The notes under the pieces: model-generated
The model's database searches: none
What the model saw: only the letters and a program-made list of their open reading frames with translations
Told to the model about the DNA's origin: nothing
In this document: positions 7,950 through 17,398 of the stretch, in pieces
Layout: the number at the start of each line of letters is the position of its first letter
How positions within the stretch are numbered: position 1 is the first letter of the stretch
Position numbers and translations under genes: made by a program
Assembly (NCBI RefSeq): GCF_002898515.1
Contig: NZ_PPFX01000002.1
Span: forward strand, 62,001-126,000
Direction of reading: 5' to 3'
DNA: 64,000 nucleotides
DNA from: Geothermobacter hydrogeniphilus
Lineage (GTDB): Bacteria; Desulfobacterota; Desulfuromonadia; Desulfuromonadales; Geothermobacteraceae

Positions 7950-9317
7950 TCAGAATCCGTCGTCACGGCGAGCCTGGTTTTCAAAACGAGTGTACATCCC
8001 GCGGAAAGTCAGGTTGACGGTGCCGATCGGACCGTTACGCTGTTTACCGATAATGATTTCGGCGTCCATATCATGCCCTTTGTCGCAGGTCTTGTCCTTG
8101 TTGCGACACTCCTCGCAATAGACCGCCTCGCGATAAACGAACATGATCACGTCAGCGTCCTGCTCAATGGCACCCGACTCACGCAAGTCGGCCATAATCG
8201 GCCGTTTGTCGGTACGATTTTCCAGTGAACGGTTAAGCTGCGACAAAGCCATCACCGGCACATCGAGTTCCTTGGCCAGAGCCTTGAGGGAACGGGAAAT
8301 TTCAGAAATTTCCTGTTGACGACTTTCCTGGTTGGACCCCTGCATCAGCTGCAGATAGTCGACCACAATCAACCCGAGTCCGCGTTCAGCCTTCAGACGC
8401 CGGGCCTTGGCGCGCAGTTCAAGAACTGAAATCGCCGGGGTATCATCGATATAGACCGGCGCCTCTGCCAACAGACCGGCACCGGTGGTCAACTTGGGCC
8501 AGTCCGATTCACCAAGGTTACCGGTTCGCAACCGGCTGGCATCAACACGCGACAAAGAGCAGAGCATACGCTGAACCAGCTGTTCCTTGCCCATTTCGAG
8601 GGAAAAGACCACGGTAGGCACCGGTTCCTTATGATGCACGGCGGCGTTCTCGACGATGTTGAGACAGAAGGCGGTCTTACCCATCGACGGCCGCCCGGCA
8701 AGAATGATCAGGTCGCCACCCTGAAGGCCGGCGGTCTTTTCATCCAGGTCGGTAAACCCGGTTGGAACCCCGGTAACCATCTCCTTGCGATCATAGAGCT
8801 TCTCAATCGCCTTGAAGGTATCCTTGAGGATTTCCTTGGCCGAGAAATAGGATTGCTGGGTCTTCATCCCGGTGATCTCGAAGATTGATTTCTCCGCCCA
8901 GTCGAGGGCCTGTTCGACATCCCCGCCCTCATACCCCCGCGTGGCAATCTCGGTGGCGGTACTGATCAAACGGCGGGAAATCGCCTTTTCTTTCACCAGT
9001 TTGCAGTAATAGGAAATGTTGGCGGCAGTCGGAACATAATCGACCAGTGTCGCCAGATAGGCATTGCCGCCAACGGCATCGAGTTCACTTCTGCGGTCAA
9101 GTTCGGCCGTCAGGGTGACAAGATCGGCGGGTTCACCTTTTTCGGAGAGGTTCACCAGGGCGGTGAAAATCTTGCGATGACTTTCCTTGTAGAAATCATC
9201 GGCGGAAAGCAACTCAAGCGCCTTGTTGAGAGCCCTGTTCTCAAGCAGAATTCCGCCGAGAATCGACATTTCCGCTTCCAGGCTCTGGGGCGGCAGGCGA
9301 TGAATGCTGTCGGTCAT
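7950..9317 (-). CDS. dnaB: Replicative DNA helicase
   Basis: 455 residues, full length for the family. The N-terminal DnaB domain (about 8-110; PPQSLEAEMSILGGIL) is followed by a linker and the RecA-like ATPase with Walker A GRPSMGKT (208-215), Walker B LIVVDYLQL and the downstream DRP-ADLRESG element. The hexamer unwinds DNA at the replication fork. It is the last gene of the minus-strand group rpsF-rpsR-DUF2232-rplI-dnaB, 53 bases after rplI; rplI-dnaB linkage is widespread in bacteria. A 7-bp stem (7932-7948) follows the stop codon but lacks a U run. Confidence 0.98.
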   Translation of the reverse strand: MTDSIHRLPPQSLEAEMSILGGILLENRALNKALELLSADDFYKESHRKIFTALVNLSEKGEPADLVTLTAELDRRSELDAVGGNAYLATLVDYVPTAANISYYCKLVKEKAISRRLISTATEIATRGYEGGDVEQALDWAEKSIFEITGMKTQQSYFSAKEILKDTFKAIEKLYDRKEMVTGVPTGFTDLDEKTAGLQGGDLIILAGRPSMGKTAFCLNIVENAAVHHKEPVPTVVFSLEMGKEQLVQRMLCSLSRVDASRLRTGNLGESDWPKLTTGAGLLAEAPVYIDDTPAISVLELRAKARRLKAERGLGLIVVDYLQLMQGSNQESRQQEISEISRSLKALAKELDVPVMALSQLNRSLENRTDKRPIMADLRESGAIEQDADVIMFVYREAVYCEECRNKDKTCDKGHDMDAEIIIGKQRNGPIGTVNLTFRGMYTRFENQARRDDGF

Positions 9318-9370
9318 CCGACCCCCGGGATTAATACCGGCCGGGGAAGAACCCCCGGCCGGCAGGATGG

Positions 9371-9826
9371 TTATTCACCTTCAGACTCGGCAACAACGGT
9401 CAGCTTGATGGTGGCGGTGACACCGGCATCGAGCTTGGCGGCGATTTCAAAATCGCCCAGCTGCTTGATCGGTTCATCAAGCTGGATTTTCTTCCGATCC
9501 AGTTCAATGCCCTTCTCGGCCAGCTTGGCCTCGATCTCCATGCCGGTGACGGCGCCGTAAAGCTTGCCTTCTTCGCCCGCCTTGTGGGCAACCTCGATGC
9601 GGTTCGCTTCGATCTTGCCCTTGAGAACCTCGGCAGCCTGGACAACGCGTTGAAATTTACGCTCGGCCTGGCGCTTCTGGTGTTCAAACTCCTTGATGTT
9701 ACGGCTGTTGGCGATGACGGCCATCCCCTGGGGGACAAGGTAATTACGACCATACCCGGGTTTCACCTTGACCAGATCACCAATATTGCCGAGACCATCA
9801 ACATTTTCGGTAAGAATGATTTCCAT
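9371..9826 (-). CDS. rplI: 50S ribosomal protein L9
   Basis: 151 residues, normal length. The N-terminal domain has the L9 signature GLGNIGDLVKVKPGYGRNYL followed by the long connecting helix rich in Lys/Arg/Glu, then the C-terminal RNA-binding domain. The ATG follows a GGAGG-like sequence. It sits 20 bases after the DUF2232 gene in the S6 operon. Confidence 0.98.
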   Translation of the reverse strand: MEIILTENVDGLGNIGDLVKVKPGYGRNYLVPQGMAVIANSRNIKEFEHQKRQAERKFQRVVQAAEVLKGKIEANRIEVAHKAGEEGKLYGAVTGMEIEAKLAEKGIELDRKKIQLDEPIKQLGDFEIAAKLDAGVTATIKLTVVAESEGE

Positions 9827-9846
9827 CGGTCTCCTCCAAATTCTTT

Positions 9847-10782
9847 CTATCTGTCAGATTTCTTTTGCCTTGGTTTACGAAAATCGGCCCACATATCGAA
9901 AACCCCGATTCCGGTCACGATAATCGGCAACGGGTTCAGTACCGCAATCAACAGGTAACCGAAGCCACGCATGAAGGAAGGGATTTCCTTCCGGCCGAAA
10001 AAGAAGCTGACCACCGCCAGCCCCTGCAGAAAGTAGATTGGCAACAGCAGGACCAGGCCATTCAGGGCCACAAGCCGGACCGCACCATCACCGAGCAGAA
10101 CCCCGAACCCGGCCAGGATCAAGGGCCAGATCAACATTTCCGGGGCCTTCCAGCCTGAAAGCGGGGCTCCGGGTATCCGGTATCCACCACGCGCCAGCCG
10201 CCCGAGAAATACCACCTGCAAACCCAGCATGACGGCGGTCACCAGAGCGACCCAGGCGGGAAAAGTTCCCTTCAAAAAGGTTCCCATCTGCTGTATCGCC
10301 GAGCGAAACGACTCGGCCTGTTCGGCATTGAGGTTCCCCTGATCGGCGAGTTTCAGGGCGCTTGTCACCTCGCCCTGAAGGTACTGATCCACCAGCGATG
10401 GGAGTGAGACGCCGGATTGTTGACTGTAGATCAGCAACGCCACCGAAGCCAGAGAAACCAATCCGAGAGTACCGTACAACAGAACCCGGTCCCAAGGGAC
10501 GCCCCGTCGGAGCAGGCCGGCGACGATCATTGCCGGCAAGGCGAACTGGGTGGCAAATGCGAGCATTGCACTAAGGCCGCCGAGCATCTGCATCCCGCCA
10601 CAGGCCAGCAATGCCGAGCCGCAGCCGATCAGCAGACCACGTCTCATCGCCACATAGGCAAGCGGCACCGGCACCAGAAAACTGAGCAGCATTCCCAGAA
10701 TCCCGAACTGCCCCGCGAGCAATTGCAGCAACAGGCTGCCGAGAGTACCGATCAGCAGAAACCGCAGGTTGTCCCTCTTCAT
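9847..10782 (-). CDS. DUF2232-type polytopic membrane protein
   Basis: 311 residues with about eight hydrophobic segments, a central polar stretch (about 125-165, SLVDQYLQGEVTSALKLADQ and following) between membrane blocks, and a basic C-terminus (RKPRQKKSDR). The layout fits the DUF2232/YybS family, whose function is not established. A gene of this type between rpsR and rplI is also seen in Firmicutes and in Geobacter relatives, so the position supports the assignment. Spacing of 20 bases on both sides shows co-transcription with the ribosomal genes. Confidence 0.8.
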   Translation of the reverse strand: MKRDNLRFLLIGTLGSLLLQLLAGQFGILGMLLSFLVPVPLAYVAMRRGLLIGCGSALLACGGMQMLGGLSAMLAFATQFALPAMIVAGLLRRGVPWDRVLLYGTLGLVSLASVALLIYSQQSGVSLPSLVDQYLQGEVTSALKLADQGNLNAEQAESFRSAIQQMGTFLKGTFPAWVALVTAVMLGLQVVFLGRLARGGYRIPGAPLSGWKAPEMLIWPLILAGFGVLLGDGAVRLVALNGLVLLLPIYFLQGLAVVSFFFGRKEIPSFMRGFGYLLIAVLNPLPIIVTGIGVFDMWADFRKPRQKKSDR

Positions 10783-10802
10783 GCGGTTCGTTACAATCCC
10801 CG

Positions 10803-11075
10803 CTAGTCTTTCAGAGAATGACTGGAGGTGAAGGGCAGCAACGCGATATTACGGGCACGCTTGATGGCAGCGGTCAGTTTACGCTGATGCGTAGCGCAGT
10901 TGCCGGAAATCCTCCGGGGGACAATTTTCCCGCGCTCGGAAAGGAAATATTTCAGGGTGTCGATATTTTTATATTCGATGGTCAGGCTCTTGTCAGCACA
11001 GAACCGACAGCCCTTACGCCGGGAATAACGCCGCCGCGGGCCACCGCCACCAGTGGATCGTCTTTGAAATGCCAT
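10803..11075 (-). CDS. rpsR: 30S ribosomal protein S18
   Basis: 90 residues. The core [21 protein letters not shown] and [25 protein letters not shown] is the S18 signature. C23 and C26 (CRFC) near the basic N-terminus plus the later Cys-His pair suggest the zinc-binding version of S18. It follows rpsF by 29 bases. Confidence 0.97.
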   Translation of the reverse strand: MAFQRRSTGGGGPRRRYSRRKGCRFCADKSLTIEYKNIDTLKYFLSERGKIVPRRISGNCATHQRKLTAAIKRARNIALLPFTSSHSLKD

Positions 11076-11104
11076 GGTATCTCTCCTTCGTCTCTGTTTT
11101 GGTG

Positions 11105-11491
11105 TCAGGCAGTCGCTTCGCCTTCAGCGGTTTCGGTTTCAGCAACCGGCGCGGCGGTCACTTCTTCGGACTCTTCGGCAACCGGCTCGACAGGAGCCTG
11201 GTAGCCCTTTTCAAGCTGAACAGTCTGGAATTTGAGAACCGAATCCTCGATCCGCAAACGCCGCTCAAATTCGGCGATGGCGGCAGCGGGAGCCTGATAA
11301 ATGTACAGGACGAAGGTCCCACGAGGTTGTTTGTTGACCAGGTAGGCCAGCTTTCGTGAGCCCCAGTTGTCGATGTTGAGGATCTCGGCCTGTTCACCCT
11401 CGAGATACCCTTTGAGCTTGTCGATCTGGGCGGTCAGCTCATCCCCGATCAGATCAGGGTGCAGAATGACCACTGTTTCGTAGGTACGCAT
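11105..11491 (-). CDS. rpsF: 30S ribosomal protein S6
   Basis: 128 residues from the ATG at 11491, which has AGGAGG at good spacing; a frame-extending ATG 15 bases upstream would consume that site. The ferredoxin-like S6 fold is clear ([35 protein letters not shown]). After residue ~97 comes a ~30-residue tail made almost only of A, E, V, P and T ([20 protein letters not shown] and following). Acidic tails on S6 are known (E. coli S6 is polyglutamylated at its C-terminus). First gene of the operon rpsF-rpsR-DUF2232-rplI-dnaB. Confidence 0.97.
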   Translation of the reverse strand: MRTYETVVILHPDLIGDELTAQIDKLKGYLEGEQAEILNIDNWGSRKLAYLVNKQPRGTFVLYIYQAPAAAIAEFERRLRIEDSVLKFQTVQLEKGYQAPVEPVAEESEEVTAAPVAETETAEGEATA

Positions 11492-11544
11492 AACGTTCCT
11501 CCTCATGAGTTGTGAGCCCCGGTCAGCCGGAGCAAGGAGCTTTC

Positions 11545-11563
11545 ACGTCGGACCACCCGACGT
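11545..11563 (-). promoter_or_regulatory. Leader hairpin of the rpsF operon (candidate S6:S18 site)
   Basis: ACGTCGG (minus strand 11563-11557) and CCGACGT (11551-11545) form a 7-bp stem with a GTGGT loop, at the very 5' end of the predicted transcript and about 55 bases before the rpsF start. An S6:S18-binding mRNA leader is known in many bacteria for this operon. The stem and its CCG could be such a site, but I could not match the full consensus. Confidence 0.35.
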
Positions 11564-11572
11564 AAAAGGGAA

Positions 11573-11602
11573 TTTTTAGCACAGGTCGGCGGAAAAAGGC
11601 AA
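11573..11602 (-). promoter_or_regulatory. Candidate promoter of the rpsF operon
   Basis: On the minus strand TTGCCT (complement of 11597-11602), an 18-base spacer and TAAAAA (complement of 11573-11578, preceded by TGC as an extended -10). The predicted start falls just before the hairpin at 11545-11563. It lies between the ychF stop codon and rpsF. Confidence 0.45.
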
Positions 11603-11606
11603 GACA

Positions 11607-12701
11607 TCAGACATTGAATCGAAAATGCATGACGTCACCGTCCTGCACCCGGTAGTCCTTGCCTTCCAGACGCATCAGCCCCTGGTCCTTGGCGCCGGCT
11701 TCACCACGGGCCTCGATGAAGGCATCATAGGCAATGACTTCCGCACGAATAAACCCCTTTTCAAAATCGGTGTGAATCACGCCGGCCGCCTGCGGGGCCC
11801 TGGCCCCGTCGACAACCGTCCAGGCACGAACTTCCTGCACGCCGGCAGTGAAGTAGGTGATCAGCCCGAGCAGCCGGTAACCGGCATGAATCATCCGGTC
11901 GAGCCCGGATTCGTCGAGGCCCAGAGCCTGCAGAAACTCGACCTTTTCCCCGCCGTCGAGTTCTGCGATCTCGGCCTCGATCTTGCCGCAGAGAATGACC
12001 AGCTCGGAGCCTTCCTGCGCGACATGACGCCGCAATTGTTCGACATACTCGTTGCCCTCGGGGAGATCGTCCTCGGCGACATTGGCGACATAGAGGACCG
12101 GCTTGGCGGTAATCAGGAAAAGATCCCGCAACAGGGCCAGTTCCTCGGTTTCAAGCCCGGCCGCACGAACCGGCCTGCCATCGTTGAGGACCTCTTCAAC
12201 ACGCTGCAGAACAGTCAATTCGGCCTGTGCCGACTTATCACCGCTTCTGGCCAGTTTTTCAATCCTCTGGATGCGTTTGCCGAGAGTCGCCAGATCCGCC
12301 AGGTTGAGTTCGGTCTGGATCACCTCAACATCCCGCAACGGGTCGACACTGCCGTCGACATGGACCACGTTGTCATCCTCGAAGCAACGGACGACATGAG
12401 CGATGGCGTCAACCTGTCGAATATGACCAAGAAACTGGTTTCCCAGACCTTCCCCGGTGCTGGCCCCCCGGACCAGGCCGGCGATATCGACGAACTCGAT
12501 GGCGGTCGGCAGCACTCTTTTCGGCTGGACGATCTCCGCCAGCGCGTCAAGGCGCTCATCCGGAACGGAAACGACCCCGACATTCGGTTCAATGGTGCAG
12601 AAGGGATAGTTGGCAGCCTCGGCTCCGGCCGAGGTGATGGCATTGAAGATAGTCGACTTGCCGACATTCGGCAGACCGACGATACCGCATTTAAAGCCCA
12701 T
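11607..12701 (-). CDS. ychF: Redox-regulated ATPase YchF (Obg-like)
   Basis: 364 residues from the ATG at 12701; an upstream in-frame TTG (12719) has no support. P-loop GLPNVGKST, switch [12 protein letters not shown] and the atypical NVAE in place of NKxD (the change that makes YchF prefer ATP over GTP) are all visible. A coiled-coil insert (about 125-175) and the C-terminal TGS domain ([19 protein letters not shown] onward) complete the family architecture. The protein binds the ribosome and is linked to stress responses. The gene sits between hppA and rpsF. Confidence 0.96.
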   Translation of the reverse strand: MGFKCGIVGLPNVGKSTIFNAITSAGAEAANYPFCTIEPNVGVVSVPDERLDALAEIVQPKRVLPTAIEFVDIAGLVRGASTGEGLGNQFLGHIRQVDAIAHVVRCFEDDNVVHVDGSVDPLRDVEVIQTELNLADLATLGKRIQRIEKLARSGDKSAQAELTVLQRVEEVLNDGRPVRAAGLETEELALLRDLFLITAKPVLYVANVAEDDLPEGNEYVEQLRRHVAQEGSELVILCGKIEAEIAELDGGEKVEFLQALGLDESGLDRMIHAGYRLLGLITYFTAGVQEVRAWTVVDGARAPQAAGVIHTDFEKGFIRAEVIAYDAFIEARGEAGAKDQGLMRLEGKDYRVQDGDVMHFRFNV

Positions 12702-12723
12702 AATTTTTTTCGTCCGCAAACAG

Positions 12724-12750
12724 ATAGCCGGGGCGCAGGGCCCCGGCTAT
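12724..12750 (-). terminator. Intergenic hairpin between hppA and ychF
   Basis: Perfect 11-bp arms (12724-12734 and 12740-12750, core GCCGGGGC/GCCCCGGC) with a 5-base loop lie 27 bases past the hppA stop codon. No U run follows, so it may act as a partial terminator or RNA-stability element rather than a full stop. Confidence 0.55.
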
Positions 12751-12777
12751 GAAGTGATTCAGTTTTTCATCAGCCGC

Positions 12778-14814
12778 CTAGGCGAGCAGCGGGGCAATAA
12801 CCAGCGAAACAACACTCATCAGCTTGATAAGGATGTTCATCGCCGGGCCGCTGGTGTCCTTGAAGGGGTCGCCGACGGTGTCACCGATAACGGCAGCGGA
12901 GTGGGCCTCGCCGCCCTTTTTCTCCCCTTCAATCTTGCCCTGTTCAATATATTTCTTGGCATTGTCCCAGGCGCCGCCGCCATTGGACATCATCAGTGCC
13001 AGCAGCACACCGGTCAGAGTGGCACCGGCGAGCATCCCGCCGAGCGCTTCCTTGCCGAGTACAAGGCCGACCAGCACCGGGGCGACAACCGCGACCACGC
13101 CCGGCAGGATCATTTCCTTGAGAGCGGCGCGGGCGGAGATATCGACGCATTTCTCCGGCTCGGGCTTGACCCCTTCCTTGCCTTCGAGCAGACCGGGAAT
13201 TTCACGGAACTGCCGGCGGATCTCCTCGACCATCTTGCCGGCGGCGCGGCCGACACTGGTCATGGTCATCGCACCCATGAAAAACGGCAGAGCGCCACCG
13301 ATCAGCAGGCCGACAACGACCAGCGGGTTGATCAGGTTGATGCTCTGCAGCCCGACAGTGGTGGCATAGGCGGAGAACAGCGCCAGGGCGGTCAACGCCG
13401 CCGAGCCGATGGCAAACCCCTTGCCGATGGCGGCGGTGGTGTTACCGATGGCGTCGAGGCCGTCAGTGATTTTCCGCACATCTTCGCCGAGACCGGCCAT
13501 TTCCGAAATGCCGCCGGCATTGTCGGCGATCGGCCCATAGGCATCAACCGTCATGGTGACACCAACCGTGGCCAGCATGCCGACGGCGGCGATGCCGATA
13601 CCGTAGAGCCCGGCCGTGGCGTTGGCGACCAGGATGCCGGCACAGATGATCAGGATCGGCAGGCCGCAGGATTCAAGACCGACCGCCAAACCATGGATGA
13701 TGTTGGTCGCAGGGCCGGTCTTGCTCGCCTCGGCGATGCGCATCACCGGCGCATGGGCGGTGTAGTACTCGGTGACCTGGCCGATGGCGATCCCGGCCAG
13801 GGTCCCGGCGAGAATCGCCCAGAAGACCCCGGTGGCGATGCCCAGTGCATGGATCATGATGAAGGCGGCAACCAGGAATCCGGCGGCAGCAACAAAGGTG
13901 GTGGCATGCAGCGCCTTGGCCGGGTTCATGCCCTTGAGAACCTTCATCGAACCGATACCGATAAGCGAAAAAACCAAGCCGACGATGGCCAGACCGAGCG
14001 GCAGCAGCATGGCGGCCGCCTTGACCTCGGCCAGGCGGGTCAGGGCTTCCGGACCGCCGCCGAGTTTGACCAGCAACGCCGGACCGGCAGCCGCAGCGAT
14101 GGCGATGGTGGCGATGATCGAACCGACATAGGATTCAAAGATGTCGGCCCCCATGCCGGCGGTGTCACCGACGCAGTCGCCGACGTTGTCGGCGATGACG
14201 CCGGGATTGCGGGGATCATCCTCGGGGATGCCGGCCTCGACCTTGCCGACCAGGTCGGCACCGACGTCGGCGGCCTTGGTATAGATGCCGCCGCCGACCC
14301 GGGCAAAGAGCGCGATGGAGGAAGCTCCCATGGCGAAGCCGTTGATGTACTTGGCCGTTTCCGGGTCGCCGCCGAACATGATGTAGGCAATACCGACCCC
14401 GACCAGGCCGAGAGAGGCAACCGCCAGTCCCATGACAGCGCCACCGTTAAAGGAAACCTCAAGAGCCTTGGCCTGGCCGTGAGCCCTGGCCGCCTCGGTG
14501 GTACGGACATTGGCGCGGGTCGCCGCCTTCATGCCGATAAAACCGCAGGTCATGGAGCAGAGGGCACCGCCGACGAAGGCGAGAGCTGTCTGATAGTTGA
14601 TGCCGATGACGATCAGCACGAAGACCACGACGATAAAGATGGCCAGCACCCGGTACTCGCGACCGAGAAAGGCCATGGCCCCGGCGTGGATATCGTCGGA
14701 GATCTCCCGCATTTTCTCATTGCCGACCGGCTGAGCCTTGACCATGGCGTACATCACGATGGCGATCACGAATCCGATCACCCCCAGGATGGGAGCAAAC
14801 ATCTGCAGTTCCAT
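12778..14814 (-). CDS. hppA: Membrane-bound ion-pumping pyrophosphatase, K+-dependent type
   Basis: 678 residues with about 16 hydrophobic helices. It hydrolyses pyrophosphate and pumps H+ and/or Na+ across the inner membrane. Substrate-site motifs are present: [20 protein letters not shown] near residue 180 and the C-terminal [14 protein letters not shown]. The sequence GNTTAA near residue 456 has Ala where K+-independent enzymes have Lys, indicating K+ dependence. Whether the ion is H+ or Na+ depends on a membrane Glu position I cannot place with certainty. A GAGGG site precedes the ATG. The gene lies between pth and ychF and may be co-transcribed. Confidence 0.96.
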   Translation of the reverse strand: MELQMFAPILGVIGFVIAIVMYAMVKAQPVGNEKMREISDDIHAGAMAFLGREYRVLAIFIVVVFVLIVIGINYQTALAFVGGALCSMTCGFIGMKAATRANVRTTEAARAHGQAKALEVSFNGGAVMGLAVASLGLVGVGIAYIMFGGDPETAKYINGFAMGASSIALFARVGGGIYTKAADVGADLVGKVEAGIPEDDPRNPGVIADNVGDCVGDTAGMGADIFESYVGSIIATIAIAAAAGPALLVKLGGGPEALTRLAEVKAAAMLLPLGLAIVGLVFSLIGIGSMKVLKGMNPAKALHATTFVAAAGFLVAAFIMIHALGIATGVFWAILAGTLAGIAIGQVTEYYTAHAPVMRIAEASKTGPATNIIHGLAVGLESCGLPILIICAGILVANATAGLYGIGIAAVGMLATVGVTMTVDAYGPIADNAGGISEMAGLGEDVRKITDGLDAIGNTTAAIGKGFAIGSAALTALALFSAYATTVGLQSINLINPLVVVGLLIGGALPFFMGAMTMTSVGRAAGKMVEEIRRQFREIPGLLEGKEGVKPEPEKCVDISARAALKEMILPGVVAVVAPVLVGLVLGKEALGGMLAGATLTGVLLALMMSNGGGAWDNAKKYIEQGKIEGEKKGGEAHSAAVIGDTVGDPFKDTSGPAMNILIKLMSVVSLVIAPLLA

Positions 14815-14879
14815 TGGACTCTTTCCCTCTCTTCTTCTCTACACTCGGTTAATGGTTCCCTGCCACCGCGGACAGGTAT

Positions 14880-15458
14880 TTATGAAATGAACAAATCCCG
14901 ATTATTGTAAGCGTTCATTCCGGCCTCGACACCTTCGCAAAGAACGATTCGCAAGGCATCGACGGCACCGTCTAGAACCTGGTCAAGAACCTTCCGTTCG
15001 GCGTTGCTGAACGGTTTAAGAACATGGGCTACGACATCACCTTCACCGACCTGACGCCCGACACCGATTTTACAGCGGACAAAGTCGCCGTGACCAAGGA
15101 CCTGACGGATATGACGGATACCGTTATGGCCGCCATGACCACCGCCGAATTTGAACTTGATCCTCCCGAACGGAAGGTCAATATCATCGTGAACCACAAT
15201 CAAATCCCCCGGAGCGATGCCGAGGGACTTGAGGGCAGAGCCGATGCTGGCGCCGCTGAGGTTCATGTAGGTCTGGGGCAGCAGCACCGTTGTTTCAACC
15301 GCGGCCACCCTCCCGGCGCCATACAGGGCCTGATGCCCCTTGCGCTTGAGAGCTATACCGGCAACGGCGGCCAACCGCTCGGCCACCATAAAACCGACAT
15401 TATGCCGGGTCAACCGGTACTTTTCTCCGGGATTACCAAGCCCGGCCAGCAGTTTCAC
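14880..15458 (-). CDS. pth: Peptidyl-tRNA hydrolase
   Basis: 192 residues, standard length. It frees tRNAs from prematurely released peptidyl-tRNA. GLGNPGEKYRLTRHNVGF holds the conserved N9 and the catalytic H19; VVHDDIDLPFG and GGGHGGHNGIRHI are the other family motifs. It follows rplY by 20 bases, the common rplY-pth pair. Confidence 0.98.
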   Translation of the reverse strand: MKLLAGLGNPGEKYRLTRHNVGFMVAERLAAVAGIALKRKGHQALYGAGRVAAVETTVLLPQTYMNLSGASIGSALKSLGIAPGDLIVVHDDIDLPFGRIKFKFGGGHGGHNGIRHIRQVLGHGDFVRCKIGVGRQVGEGDVVAHVLKPFSNAERKVLDQVLDGAVDALRIVLCEGVEAGMNAYNNRDLFIS

Positions 15459-15478
15459 AAAACCCCCGCTTCGCGGCC

Positions 15479-16102
15479 TTATTCGGCTTCAGGCTCTTCG
15501 ACCGCCGTCACCTCTTCGCCTTCTTCATCGGCAACAACCTCATCCTTGTGGCCGGTGCAGGTGATGACGGTGAAGTTGACATCGTGAGGGATCTCGACAC
15601 CCGCAGGGGTTACGATATCAGCGACATGCAGCACGTCGCCGATATTCAACCCGGTCACGTCAACCTCAATGGTGGACGGGATCGCGGTCGGCAGACAGAC
15701 AACTTCCAGTTCATGGCGCACCACTTCGAGGTTGCCGCCGGCAATCTCGCCGGCCGACTTGCCCACCGGCACCAGGGGAACCATGACGCTGACCGTGGAC
15801 GTCAGATCAACAGCGTGAAAATCAACGTGCAGGGTCTGTCCCCGCAGGGGATCAACCTGCATATCCTTGACGATCACCTGCCGGCCGTCGAAAGCTCCAT
15901 CCCCCTTGAGAGTGATCAGCGTGTTCCAACCGGCTTCCGGATCCAGACACTTGACCAGCACTTTCGGATCAACACTGATCGGGCTGGGCTCCATACCGGG
16001 GCCATACACCACAGCGGGGACCAGCGCTTCACGTCGCAGAGAGCGGGAGATACCCTTGCCGACCTTGTTGCGGGCGGAAACATTAAGTTCAACTTGTGCC
16101 AT
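15479..16102 (-). CDS. rplY: 50S ribosomal protein L25 (CTC form)
   Basis: 207 residues: an N-terminal 5S-rRNA-binding L25 domain (GKGISRSLRREALVPAVVYG) and the C-terminal TL5/CTC beta domain of the long form. The end is a 20-residue acidic tail (VADEEGEEVTAVEEPEAE), similar in composition to the S6 and L17 tails in this window. It lies between prs and pth in the conserved order. Confidence 0.97.
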   Translation of the reverse strand: MAQVELNVSARNKVGKGISRSLRREALVPAVVYGPGMEPSPISVDPKVLVKCLDPEAGWNTLITLKGDGAFDGRQVIVKDMQVDPLRGQTLHVDFHAVDLTSTVSVMVPLVPVGKSAGEIAGGNLEVVRHELEVVCLPTAIPSTIEVDVTGLNIGDVLHVADIVTPAGVEIPHDVNFTVITCTGHKDEVVADEEGEEVTAVEEPEAE

Positions 16103-16156
16103 ATCTATGATCCTCCAGTAAATTCTCGTAAATTATGTTCTGTTCTCCGACCTTCG

Positions 16157-17113
16157 TCAGACAAACAGGGAACTGACCGATTCGGCCCCATGAATACGCC
16201 GGATCGCCTCGGCGAGCAGGCCTGCCACCGAAAGCACTCGCAACTTGGAACATTTTTCAAGTTTATCTTCAATACCGATGGTATTGGTGACAACGACTTC
16301 CTCAAGCGCACTGTCATTGATCCGCTCCAGAGCCGGGCCGGAAAGAACCGGATGCGTGGCGCTGGCGTAAACCTTGCCGGCCCCCTGCTTGATCAGCGCC
16401 TGGGCAGCCTGACAGAGAGTTCCGGCAGTATCGATCATATCATCGACGATCAGGCAGGTCTGCCCTTCCACGTCCCCGATGATATGCATGACCTCGGAAA
16501 CATTCGGACCGCTACGCCGCTTGTCGATGATCGCCAGCCCCGCGTCAAGGCGCTTGGCGAAAGCACGGGCCCGTTCGGTACCGCCGGCATCGGGTGACAC
16601 GACCACCAGATACTGGTCCCGGAAGCGCTCCATGACGTCAGCCAGAATAACCGGAGCAGCATAGAGATGATCGACCGGAACATTGAAAAAACCCTGAATC
16701 TGCCCGGCATGCAGATCCATGGTGACCACCCGGTCAATACCGGCGACAGCAATCAGATCGGCGACCAGTTTGCTGGTGATCGGCGTGCGCGGTGCCACCT
16801 TGCGATCCTGACGGGCATAACCGAAATAGGGAATGACCGCCGTAATACTGGCCGCCGAAGCCCTTTTCAGGGCATCAGTCATGACCAGCAGCTCCATCAG
16901 GGTATTGTTCGACGGTTTGCAGGTGGATTGAATCAGGTAGACATCACAGCCACGGACATTTTCACCGATTTCGACCATGATCTCGCCATCGGAAAAGGTC
17001 TTGACATTGGCCTTGCCGAGGGGAACGGACAGGTTGTGGCAGATCTCCCTGGCCAACTCGGGATTGGAATTCCCGGCAAAAATCTTCAACTTGTCGATGA
17101 CCTTACTGCTCAT
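16157..17113 (-). CDS. prs: Ribose-phosphate pyrophosphokinase
   Basis: 318 residues. It makes PRPP for nucleotide, His and Trp synthesis. Typical elements: [12 protein letters not shown] start, RQDRK ATP-binding segment, [11 protein letters not shown], the catalytic flexible loop around DKRR, and the PRPP loop [10 protein letters not shown]. The ATG follows a purine-rich site. It supplies substrate for TrpD encoded further right, but the linkage here is with tRNA-Gln and ispE upstream. Confidence 0.98.
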   Translation of the reverse strand: MSSKVIDKLKIFAGNSNPELAREICHNLSVPLGKANVKTFSDGEIMVEIGENVRGCDVYLIQSTCKPSNNTLMELLVMTDALKRASAASITAVIPYFGYARQDRKVAPRTPITSKLVADLIAVAGIDRVVTMDLHAGQIQGFFNVPVDHLYAAPVILADVMERFRDQYLVVVSPDAGGTERARAFAKRLDAGLAIIDKRRSGPNVSEVMHIIGDVEGQTCLIVDDMIDTAGTLCQAAQALIKQGAGKVYASATHPVLSGPALERINDSALEEVVVTNTIGIEDKLEKCSKLRVLSVAGLLAEAIRRIHGAESVSSLFV

Positions 17114-17293
17114 ATCCGCTACCCGTAAAAAAACGATGAGGCCATGGAAGCGCCATGACCTGCCCGGTTGCCGAGGAAGAAAGACGGGACCCGCTCCAAC
17201 GCCTTCCGCTATTCATTAAATGTGAACCCGAACATACATCCCGACGTTGCCTTCAAACCACGCGAAATCAACGAGAGGACCACAACTGCGGAG

Positions 17294-17368
17294 TGGCTGG
17301 GGCGCCAGGAATCGAACCTGGGAATGCCGGAATCAAAATCCGGTGCCTTACCGCTTGGCGACGCCCCA
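17294..17368 (-). tRNA. tRNA-Gln (UUG)
   Basis: 75 bases including an encoded CCA. The acceptor stem TGGGGCG pairs with CGCCCCA, the anticodon loop is TTTTGAT with anticodon TTG, and the T arm holds GTTCGAATC. It lies between ispE and prs, a position conserved in related genomes. Confidence 0.97.
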
Positions 17369-17398
17369 ACAATGCCTTCGCGCCCGCAGTCTGCCGGT

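Noticed and set aside
12610-14910. A 766-codon plus-strand open frame
   Set aside because: It is the antisense shadow of hppA; His/Gly/Asp-rich composition and lack of a ribosome site mark it as an artefact of high GC.
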